From: Elusimicrobiota bacterium
GTDB taxonomy: Bacteria; Elusimicrobiota; Elusimicrobia; 2-02-FULL-39-32
Reading direction: 5' to 3'
Assembly (NCBI GenBank): GCA_016193115.1
Contig: JACPSV010000143.1
Span: forward strand, 4,726 to 12,648
Length of the DNA stretch: 7,923 nucleotides
In this document: piece by piece, positions 1-7,676 of the stretch
Layout: every line of letters begins with the position of its first letter
Numbering within the stretch: the stretch's first letter is position 1
The notes under the pieces: model-generated
The model's database searches: none
What the model was told of the DNA's origin: nothing
The model's input: only the letters and a program-made list of their open reading frames with translations
Program-made: the position numbers and the translations under genes

Positions 1-725
1 CTTTGGGAGATATCCATTCTCAGCAGATGCGCGATCTGGCCCAGATCCTGCGAAAGTACAGCAACGGACTGGTTCGAACCACGGTTCAACAAAATCTAGT
101 CGTCCGCTGGGTCAAAGAGGAGTCTCTCTATTCCTTGTATAGGGAACTTTCAAAATCAGGGCTGGCTCTCCCATCCGCAGAACGGCTGGCAGATATTACC
201 TGCTGTCCCGGAGGCGACACCTGCCAGCTCGGGATTACTTCCTCACGCGGACTTGCGACCGCTCTGAGTAAACTTTTCCGAAACGGCCGCTCTCAAGACG
301 CCGACCTGAAAGACCTCACGATAAAAATATCGGGTTGTCCCAACTCCTGCGGGCAACACCACATCGCCGATATCGGCTTTTATGGCGGATCTAAACTTGT
401 GGGAGGCCACCAAATTCCGACGTACACCATGCTTCTGGGTGGCCGCATCGGCGCGGAGGGAGCGGACTACGGAAAACAAATTCTGCGCGTGCCGGCAAAA
501 AAGATTCCTGCTGTTGTGGAAAAATTGCTCGACCTATACAAATCCCAAAAAAAGGAGAACGAAAAGTTTCGTGATTTCGTGAACCGCGTGGGATTTGAAG
601 ATTTAAAGAAGTCGCTAGAACCTTACTCCGCCTTGCCTGATACTCTTGCAAAAGACTTTCTCTCGGATTGGGGATACGAAAACGAATTCAAGCTCGCCCT
701 GGGCAAGGGCGAGTGCGCCGCCTAG
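1..725 (+). CDS. Nitrite/sulfite reductase (siroheme, [4Fe-4S]), C-terminal part, 5' end outside window
   Basis: This is the C-terminal 240 or so residues of a ferredoxin-type nitrite/sulfite reductase. The family reduces nitrite to ammonium or sulfite to sulfide with six electrons at a coupled siroheme-[4Fe-4S] centre in the cytoplasm. Counting from base 3, the four cluster ligands are visible as C68-x5-C74 (in CCPGGDTC) and C112-x3-C116 (in SGCPNSCGQHH). The segment TVQQNLVVRWV (about 27-37) matches the R-x-T-x-x-Q-N core of the parachain fold, and the protein ends in GKGECAA. The reading frame is open to the left edge, and family members are about 500 residues or more, so the N-terminal half lies upstream. 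The stop at 723-725 is 9 bases before glnN, which suggests one transcript. That neighbour favours nitrite as substrate (NirA-like), but the motifs alone do not separate nitrite from sulfite reductases. Confidence 0.93.
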   Translation, partial: LGDIHSQQMRDLAQILRKYSNGLVRTTVQQNLVVRWVKEESLYSLYRELSKSGLALPSAERLADITCCPGGDTCQLGITSSRGLATALSKLFRNGRSQDADLKDLTIKISGCPNSCGQHHIADIGFYGGSKLVGGHQIPTYTMLLGGRIGAEGADYGKQILRVPAKKIPAVVEKLLDLYKSQKKENEKFRDFVNRVGFEDLKKSLEPYSALPDTLAKDFLSDWGYENEFKLALGKGECAA

Positions 726-734
726 GAGGCTGAC

Positions 735-2897
<2,163 letters not shown>

Positions 2898-2931
2898 GGA
2901 AAATCTTCGGGTTTGACAGGGGGAAAATCTT
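2898..2931 (+). repeat. 10-base direct repeat pair bracketing the -35 box
   Basis: GGAAAATCTT occurs at 2898-2907 and again, identical, at 2922-2931, with starts 24 bases apart. One copy lies upstream of the -35 box and the other lies in the spacer just before the -10 box. This arrangement could be a pair of operator half-sites for an unknown regulator or for the histone-like protein itself. It may also be chance in an A/T-rich stretch. Confidence 0.4.
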
Positions 2932-2941
2932 ATTTTAGAAT
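2913..2941 (+). promoter_or_regulatory. Sigma70-type promoter of the small histone-like gene
   Basis: TTGACA at 2913-2918 is a perfect -35 box. After exactly 17 bases comes TAGAAT at 2936-2941, which matches five of six positions of the -10 consensus. A transcript would start near 2947-2949, giving a leader of about 39 bases before the ATG at 2987. The promoter sits in the 89-base gap after glnN. The near-consensus boxes and optimal spacer suggest strong vegetative expression. This is a pattern match only, with no experimental start site. Confidence 0.72.
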
Positions 2942-2972
2942 GGTAGGTCCAGTGGCGGACTATATTCTCAAC

Positions 2973-2978
2973 GAGGAG
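2973..2978 (+). promoter_or_regulatory. Ribosome binding site of the 59-aa histone-like gene
   Basis: GAGGAG lies 8 bases before the ATG at 2987. This strong Shine-Dalgarno match fixes the start of a gene too short for many ORF callers and supports that it is really translated. Confidence 0.8.
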
Positions 2979-2986
2979 ACAAAACG

Positions 2987-3166
2987 ATGGCAGAAACATT
3001 CGTAGTGGTCAGCAAAGTGAAGAAAATTGTGAAAGATGCGGGTTTCCGGACCGGCATGGACTATGTCAGCTCTCTTTCCAGCAAAGTAGAGACCATTGTC
3101 AAAGATTCCATTGAGAAAGTTAAAGCTGCCGGAGGCAAGAAAACTCTGGGAGCCGAAGACCTTTAA
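2987..3166 (+). CDS. Small bacterial histone-fold protein (59 aa)
   Basis: Conceptual translation begins MAETFVVVSKVKKIVKDAGF and ends GGKKTLGAEDL. The layout is that of a single histone fold: a short helix 1 at about 8-18 (SKVKKIVKDAG), a loop with FRTG (20-23), a long amphipathic helix 2 at about 26-48 (SSLSSKVETIVKDSIEKVKAA), then loop 2 and a very short helix 3, GGKKTLGAEDL (49-59). Archaeal histones carry R-K-T...E-D at this place. Here K51-K52-T53 and E57-D58 keep the pattern, with Lys replacing the Arg of the usual Arg-Asp clamp. Short histones with a shortened third helix are known from Bdellovibrio (Bd0055) and Leptospira, where they bind DNA, probably as dimers. The protein is lysine-rich, has no signal peptide or Cys, and should be a cytoplasmic nucleoid protein. 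A near-consensus promoter and GAGGAG ribosome site precede it, implying abundance. The assignment rests on motif reading, not on a search. The alternative is an unrelated small basic helical protein. Confidence 0.8.
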   Translation: MAETFVVVSKVKKIVKDAGFRTGMDYVSSLSSKVETIVKDSIEKVKAAGGKKTLGAEDL

Positions 3167-3938
3167 ACCAAAACCTTCCGCTGATCGCCGGGACATTCCT
3201 CAGTTTCCTAACCCTACGGATCCCGAACCTGAAAAGGTTCGGTTATTGTTCAATGGGTTAGCCGGGAAATACGAGCAATTCAATTCGGTCTCATCCCTGG
3301 GGCTGGACCGGATCTGGAGAAATTCTCTTATCCGGTCTGTTGGCCTGGAAAATTTGGAAGGGAAAGTGGTTTTAGATTTTGGCACAGGCACCGGGGACTT
3401 GATTCGTAACTTGGCGCAGAAAAACCAGCGCCGCGATACTATCCTAATAGGAATGGACTTCTCGAAAGCGATGATTCAGTGGGCAAAGACAAATTTAGAA
3501 AAGATTAAGAGGGGTGAGAAATCACAAATTGAGTTTCTCTGCGCCAGCGGAGAAAATGTTCCACTCCTTTCTGAATCCGTGGACGTCGTGATGAGCGCTT
3601 TCGTTTTAAGGAATATCCGGAAAATTATGATCCCAGTCTTGTCTGAACTAAAAAGAGTGATGCGTCCGGGAGGAAAACTCTTCTTTCTGGAGATGGTTGT
3701 TCCGGAAAACAGTGTTTTAAAATTTTTCCACAGATTGTATCTAAAATCCATTTTGCCGCTGGTGGGATACTCACTATTTAAGAAAAACTGGTCCGGTTCC
3801 TATTTGTCCGAGACAATTCTTAATTTCGGGAAACCCGCTCAATTTTCTCAAATTCTAATAGAGCTGGGATTTGAGGATGTCTGTTTCTCAACCTTAAGCG
3901 GGGGGATGGCCGTTTTGCACCGGGCAAGAAAGGCCTGA
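3096..3938 (+). CDS. ubiE: UbiE/MenG-type demethylquinone C-methyltransferase (start uncertain)
   Basis: SAM-dependent C-methylation of demethylmenaquinone (or the ubiquinone precursor), a last step in making the respiratory quinone. From the TTG at 3096, KVRLLFNGLAGKYEQFN (47-63) matches the family opening K-V-R-x-x-F...A..Y-x-x-x-N. SAM motif I is VLDFGTGTGD (92-101), followed by GMDFS (119-123), SAFVLRNI (167-174), RPGGKLFFLE (190-199) and the C-terminal SGGMAVLHR (268-276), all typical of UbiE/MenG. The frame opens at 3090 and holds no ATG or GTG before KVR. Candidate starts are TTG 3096 and TTG 3111, both inside the histone-like gene, or ATT 3195. None has a good ribosome site. The 280 aa from 3096 exceed the usual 230-260, so the first 25 or so residues may not be made. 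TTG 3246 is preceded by AAAAGG but would remove the conserved KVR. The stop is 4 bases before nuoA. A quinone-making enzyme beside complex I is a sensible pairing. Confidence 0.9.
   Translation: MSKIPLRKLKLPEARKLWEPKTFKPKPSADRRDIPQFPNPTDPEPEKVRLLFNGLAGKYEQFNSVSSLGLDRIWRNSLIRSVGLENLEGKVVLDFGTGTGDLIRNLAQKNQRRDTILIGMDFSKAMIQWAKTNLEKIKRGEKSQIEFLCASGENVPLLSESVDVVMSAFVLRNIRKIMIPVLSELKRVMRPGGKLFFLEMVVPENSVLKFFHRLYLKSILPLVGYSLFKKNWSGSYLSETILNFGKPAQFSQILIELGFEDVCFSTLSGGMAVLHRARKA
3223..3250 (+). terminator. Terminator- or attenuator-like hairpin after the histone-like gene
   Basis: The arms at 3223-3230 and 3235-3242 pair perfectly over 8 bp, five of them G-C, around a GAAA tetraloop (3231-3234). The hairpin is followed at once by TTATTGTT (6 T of 8). 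This resembles a moderate intrinsic terminator 56 bases after the histone-like stop codon. It lies inside the methyltransferase reading frame and encodes its conserved K-V-R, so it more likely attenuates than fully stops transcription. The coding constraint could also have produced it by chance. Confidence 0.45.
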
Positions 3939-3942
3939 GACC

Positions 3943-4320
3943 ATGTTTGAGACCTCCGACCTATTTCTCAGACAATACGGACAAGTTGGAATCTTCCTTC
4001 TTTTCGGCATTTTCTTTGCCGTTATTTCTTTAGCGCTTGCCTGGCTGGTGCGGGTACGGAACCACGATCCCCTTTTGAACACTACCTACGAGTGCGGACC
4101 CGACCCTGTCGGCACCGCATGGATTCCGTTGAACGTGCGATTTTATCTGTTTGCCCTCCTCTTTGTTATTTTCGATGTGGAAACCCTTTTTATCTACCCA
4201 TGGGCTGTGATCTACAAGGATTTGGGGATGACAGGATTTTGGGAAATGTCTGTTTTTATTGCCATCCTATCTTTAGGACTTCTCTACGCCTGGAAAAAAG
4301 GAGCTCTCCAATGGGATTGA
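3943..4320 (+). CDS. nuoA: NADH-quinone oxidoreductase subunit A (NuoA)
   Basis: Membrane subunit of respiratory complex I that helps hold the quinone-tunnel region against the peripheral arm. It is 125 aa, the normal length. Three membrane segments are visible at about 14-36, 66-88 and 99-117. The family block YECGPDPVGTAWIPLNVRFY (49-68) forms the long loop with the conserved Cys, and FDVETLFIYPWA (77-88) carries the acidic Asp78/Glu80 in segment 2. The start ATG lies 4 bases after the methyltransferase stop, with AAGAAAGG at 3926-3933 as a likely ribosome site. It is first of the contiguous nuoABCDHI set. No promoter is evident just before it, so it is probably transcribed with the methyltransferase. 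Confidence 0.96.
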   Translation: MFETSDLFLRQYGQVGIFLLFGIFFAVISLALAWLVRVRNHDPLLNTTYECGPDPVGTAWIPLNVRFYLFALLFVIFDVETLFIYPWAVIYKDLGMTGFWEMSVFIAILSLGLLYAWKKGALQWD

Positions 4321-4332
4321 TGGTGATCTCGC

Positions 4333-4869
4333 GTGGATAAGAGCCTATTAGACCGGTTACCCGGCATGGTCTTCAACATGCCGGGAGGGAAAGTCGTGAT
4401 TTCCACGGTAGACTATTTTATCAACTGGGCGCGGAAATCTTCCGTTTGGCCGATGACGTTTGGGCTGGCGTGCTGCGCGATTGAAATGATGGGATCTTAC
4501 GCATCCCGATTCGATTTCGACCGGTTTGGAGTTATCCCCAGACCCACTCCCAGACAGTCTGATTTGATCATCATTGCAGGCACTGTCGTGAAAAAGATGG
4601 CCCCCATGATTGAGCGACTCTACCATCAAATGCCGGCGCCCCGGTGGGTCATCTCCATGGGCGCCTGCGCCAACAAAGGCGGTCCCTACTACGACTCCTA
4701 TTCCGTCTGTAAAGGCGTGGACAAAATTATCCCCGTGGACGTCTACATTCCCGGATGCCCACCCCGTCCTGAAGCTCTCCAATTTGGACTGATAGAACTA
4801 CAGAAGAAGATTGAAAAGATGACGATCGCTAAACCATGGGAAATACCTCCCCTTTCGAGAGTACGGTAA
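4333..4869 (+). CDS. nuoB: NADH-quinone oxidoreductase subunit B (NuoB, cluster N2)
   Basis: Peripheral-arm subunit that binds the terminal [4Fe-4S] cluster N2, which passes electrons to quinone. It is 178 aa. The four ligands are present: the tandem Cys47-Cys48 ([11 protein letters not shown]), Cys112 ([10 protein letters not shown]) and Cys142 (PGCPPRPEA). The [16 protein letters not shown] block (70-85) and [12 protein letters not shown] are classic. A stop at 4324 in this frame makes the GTG at 4333 the first usable start. GGTGA at 4322-4326, 6 bases upstream, serves as the ribosome site, and the gap from nuoA is 12 bases. The stop TAA (4867-4869) shares its last A with the nuoC ATG. Confidence 0.97.
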   Translation: MDKSLLDRLPGMVFNMPGGKVVISTVDYFINWARKSSVWPMTFGLACCAIEMMGSYASRFDFDRFGVIPRPTPRQSDLIIIAGTVVKKMAPMIERLYHQMPAPRWVISMGACANKGGPYYDSYSVCKGVDKIIPVDVYIPGCPPRPEALQFGLIELQKKIEKMTIAKPWEIPPLSRVR

Positions 4870-5393
4870 TGGAAAATACTTTACTTCTTGCCGCAATTCA
4901 GGGACGTTTCCCAACCGTTCATGAAATCCCGTACCCGACCGCGCATGCGGGCGCGCCAGCCCATGAACCGAAACCGTACCGCGACTCCACTCTCTATGTT
5001 TCCGTTCCGCCGGATCTTTGGTCCGGTGTGGCGCAATTTTTAAAAAATGAGGAAAAACTATCCTTTGATTTTCTAACTTTCGTCACCGCCGTAGATTACA
5101 ACAAGGTAACCGCCGGCGAACCAGCCCGCATGGATATGGTCTATCATCTTTATTCCCTAAAATATAAACACAAATGCGTCATCAAAGTTTCCCTGCCCAG
5201 GGACAATGGGCGCGTGGACTCTGTGGCTTCTCTCTGGCACGCGGCCGATTGGCAAGAAAGAGAAGTCTACGACATGTTTGGAATCCAATTTAGGAATCAC
5301 CCAAACCTGAAAAGAATTCTAATGTGGGAAGGGTTCCCCGGCTGGCCGATGCGCAAAGACTACCTCCATATTCCCGACCGGTATGACGACTGA
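4869..5393 (+). CDS. nuoC: NADH-quinone oxidoreductase subunit C (NuoC, 30-kDa subunit)
   Basis: Hydrophilic structural subunit of the complex I connecting module, working with NuoD. The family signature is complete: EREVYDMFGIQFRNHPNLKR (130-149) and, shortly after, GWPMRKDY (158-165). I choose the ATG at 4869, which overlaps the nuoB stop as TAATG and has GAGAG at 4857-4861 upstream. This gives 174 aa and typical translational coupling. An in-frame ATG at 4836 would add 11 residues but has no ribosome site and lies further inside nuoB. The gene is separate from nuoD, not a nuoCD fusion; the two overlap by 11 bases. Confidence 0.95.
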   Translation: MENTLLLAAIQGRFPTVHEIPYPTAHAGAPAHEPKPYRDSTLYVSVPPDLWSGVAQFLKNEEKLSFDFLTFVTAVDYNKVTAGEPARMDMVYHLYSLKYKHKCVIKVSLPRDNGRVDSVASLWHAADWQEREVYDMFGIQFRNHPNLKRILMWEGFPGWPMRKDYLHIPDRYDD

Positions 5394-6513
5394 AATAGTA
5401 AGATTGCCGGGAAAAGATTTGAGTACCGAGGAAATGATCTTAAACCTGGGTCCTCAGCATCCGTCTACTCACGGAGTCCTCCGTGTGATATTAAGTTTGG
5501 ACGGGGAAGTGATTACCCGCGCCGAACCTGATGTCGGTTACCTGCACCGCGGCACTGAAAAGCTGGCGGAGAACCGCACCTATCCGCAAATGCTTGTGAT
5601 TTCTGACCGGTGGGACTACCTTTCTGCCATGTCCAACAATCTGGTCTGGTGCCTGGCTGTAGAAAATTTAATGCAGATTCAAGTCCCTGACCGCGCTCAT
5701 TATCTGCGAGTAATCATGGTGGAACTTAACCGTATCGCATCCCACTTGGTTTTCTTCGGAACCTACGGCATTGATATTGGCGCCTACACCCCATTCCTTT
5801 ACGCTTTTAGGGAGCGGGAAAAGATTCTAGACCTCTTTGAGGAAGTGAGCGGAGCGCGCATGACCTACAACTATATTCGTATTGGCGGGGTGATGGCGGA
5901 CCTGCCGTCTGATTGGATTGCCAAGTGCCTCTCCTTTCTGGAATGGCTGAAACCCAGATTTCAGGAATATGATACTCTCCTTACAGAAAATCCCATATTC
6001 AAAGACCGCACACAGGGAATCGGGATTCTGGATAAAGAAAAAGCGATCTCCTACGGCATCACGGGCCCCAATTTAAGAGGAAGCGACATGGCTTTCGACA
6101 TCCGCAAAGAGGAACCTTACAGTTGTTATAACAAACTAAAGTTCAATATTCCAACGGGAAAAAATGGGGATTGTTGGGACAGGTACTGGGTCCGCGTGCA
6201 AGAGATGAAAGAGTCGGTTGCCATTATTGAACAGGCGATCGCAGGTCTTCCGCAGGGAGATTGTAACGCTAAAGTGCCCCGCATCATACGACCTCCGGTG
6301 GGAGAATCCTACGCGCAAATTGAAGCTCCGCGAGGCGCTCTGGGAATTTATCTGGTTTCCGATGGCGCTGATAAACCTTACCGCGTCCATGTCCGGCCTC
6401 CTTCCTTTATTAACCTCGCGGTCTTGCAGGACATTTTGGTGGGAATGAAAGTGGCCGATGTAATCGCCATATTGGGCAGCGTGGACATTGTTTTGGGAGA
6501 GGTGGACCGCTGA
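5383..6513 (+). CDS. nuoD: NADH-quinone oxidoreductase subunit D (NuoD, 49-kDa subunit)
   Basis: The subunit that forms most of the quinone-reduction pocket of complex I, evolutionarily related to NiFe-hydrogenase large subunits. It is 376 aa, a normal length. The N-terminal block NLGPQHPSTHGVLR (21-34) holds His30, and SDRWDYLSAM (74-83) holds Tyr79. By family alignment these match the quinone-contacting His and Tyr. YLHRGTEKLAE (53-63), ASHLVFFGTYGIDIGAYTPF and the C-terminal IEAPRGALGIYLVSDG, HVRPPSF and DIVLGEVDR blocks are all present. It lacks the hydrogenase-type Cys ligands, as expected. The start overlaps nuoC by 11 bases without a clear ribosome site, so it is probably coupled to nuoC. 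The stop overlaps the start of nuoH directly, with no nuoE, nuoF or nuoG between. Confidence 0.97.
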   Translation: MTTEIVRLPGKDLSTEEMILNLGPQHPSTHGVLRVILSLDGEVITRAEPDVGYLHRGTEKLAENRTYPQMLVISDRWDYLSAMSNNLVWCLAVENLMQIQVPDRAHYLRVIMVELNRIASHLVFFGTYGIDIGAYTPFLYAFREREKILDLFEEVSGARMTYNYIRIGGVMADLPSDWIAKCLSFLEWLKPRFQEYDTLLTENPIFKDRTQGIGILDKEKAISYGITGPNLRGSDMAFDIRKEEPYSCYNKLKFNIPTGKNGDCWDRYWVRVQEMKESVAIIEQAIAGLPQGDCNAKVPRIIRPPVGESYAQIEAPRGALGIYLVSDGADKPYRVHVRPPSFINLAVLQDILVGMKVADVIAILGSVDIVLGEVDR

Positions 6514-7676
6514 TGGTACTCCCCGTCTGGACACAGAGCCAAAAAAGAGCATTCGGAGTCTTATCCGCAATCTCCATAGCCGGCGCAGGCCTTTCTCTGG
6601 CGATCGGAGAACTCTCTCTCCGGTTCAACCAGATCTGGAAATTTGTCACTTCCCTAGCATTAAAGATAGCGATCCCGTCTCTCCTGGTTCAGATCGTCTC
6701 CATGATTCTGCAATGTTCCATCCTGATAGGATTTATATCCGTGAGCGTGATGTTTATCGTTTGGTGGGAAAGGAAAGTTTCCGCTCACATGCAGAGCCGT
6801 TTGGGACCCATGGAAACAGGCGGCTGGCACGGTTGGGCGCAAACCATAGCCGACGCCATTAAACTCCTCCTGAAAGAGGACGTCATCCCTCACGAAGCCA
6901 GCCCTTGGGTACATCGTTTGGCTCCGGTTCTGGCGTTTGTGCCTGCCTTTCTTTGTTATGCCGCGTTACCTTTTGGAGAAGGATTAATCTCTGCCGATCT
7001 GGACATCGGTATTCTTTACATATTTGCTCTTTCCGGGATCTCCGTTTTGGGCATTGTGATGGCAGGTTGGGGTTCGGGCAACAAGTATTCTCTTCTGGGC
7101 GGGTTGAGATCCGCGGCCCAATCGGTTTCTTACGAAATCCCGCGCGTTCTTTCCGTGGTTCCGATTCTGATGTTTGCGGGCTCGCTTAAACTAACCGCAA
7201 TCGCTCAATACCAGAGCGGTTTTTGGAGGATTTCCGGAGTCCCGCTACTGCCTAAATGGTTTATATTCTATCCTTTCATTGGGCAAGTGGCGTTCTTGAT
7301 TTTTTTAATTGCCTCCGTCGCAGAAACCAACCGGACCCCATTTGACATTGCGGAAGCGGAATCCGAGCTGGTAGCGGGATTCCATACGGAATATTCCGGC
7401 ATGAAGTTCTCGTTCTTCTTTTTGGCGGAGTACGCTTACGTCTTCCTCTCCGCAGGCATCACCGCCGCTCTCTTCCTGGGAGGCGGCAGCGGCCCGATAC
7501 TCCCGTCCTGGATCTGGTTTTTATTGAAAAGCTTCTTCGTCGTTTTTCTTTTCCTTTGGTTTCGCTGGACGTTTCCGCGCCTGCGCGTAGACCGATTAAT
7601 GGAGTTCACCTGGAAATTTCTCCTACCCTGGAGTTTCGCTAATATCCTGATCGCCGGCCTTGTGATCCTTCTGTGA
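6513..7676 (+). CDS. nuoH: NADH-quinone oxidoreductase subunit H (NuoH), N-terminally long
   Basis: Membrane subunit at the junction of the two arms of complex I that shapes the quinone channel. Family blocks are WWERKVSAHMQSRLGPM (84-100), ADAIKLLLKEDVIP (113-126), GWGSGNKYSLLGGLRSAAQ (185-203) with VSYEIP following, and AETNRTPFDIAEAESELVAGF (270-290). About eight or nine hydrophobic segments can be seen. At 387 aa it is longer than the usual 320-350. ERK lies at 86-88 instead of roughly 35-40, so some 50 residues are added at the front, including an extra hydrophobic stretch at 13-31. The ATG at 6513 overlaps the nuoD stop (TGATG) and has GGGAGAGG at 6495-6502, so I accept this start. An internal ATG at 6702 would trim the extension but has no ribosome site. 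Confidence 0.96.
   Translation: MVLPVWTQSQKRAFGVLSAISIAGAGLSLAIGELSLRFNQIWKFVTSLALKIAIPSLLVQIVSMILQCSILIGFISVSVMFIVWWERKVSAHMQSRLGPMETGGWHGWAQTIADAIKLLLKEDVIPHEASPWVHRLAPVLAFVPAFLCYAALPFGEGLISADLDIGILYIFALSGISVLGIVMAGWGSGNKYSLLGGLRSAAQSVSYEIPRVLSVVPILMFAGSLKLTAIAQYQSGFWRISGVPLLPKWFIFYPFIGQVAFLIFLIASVAETNRTPFDIAEAESELVAGFHTEYSGMKFSFFFLAEYAYVFLSAGITAALFLGGGSGPILPSWIWFLLKSFFVVFLFLWFRWTFPRLRVDRLMEFTWKFLLPWSFANILIAGLVILL

Noticed and set aside
3246..3938. TTG 3246 as the methyltransferase start (preceded by AAAAGG)
   Set aside because: It would give a family-like length, but it cuts off the conserved K-V-R at 3234-3242, and the ribosome site would be buried in the hairpin stem.
4320..4340. Tiny ATG frame between nuoA and nuoB (6 codons)
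   Set aside because: It is too short to be a gene. The GGTGA it contains is better read as the ribosome site of nuoB.
4357..4782. Long antisense open frame (141 codons) across nuoB
   Set aside because: It lies opposite a strongly conserved gene, has no recognisable domain or ribosome site, and is explained by the codon pattern of nuoB.
4836..4868. Upstream ATG for nuoC adding 11 residues
   Set aside because: There is no ribosome site, it gives a longer overlap with nuoB, and the TAATG start at 4869 is far better supported.
6136..6570. Antisense open frame (144 codons) across the nuoD end and nuoH start
   Set aside because: It is a shadow of nuoD/nuoH with no motif, and would span the coupled D/H junction on the wrong strand.
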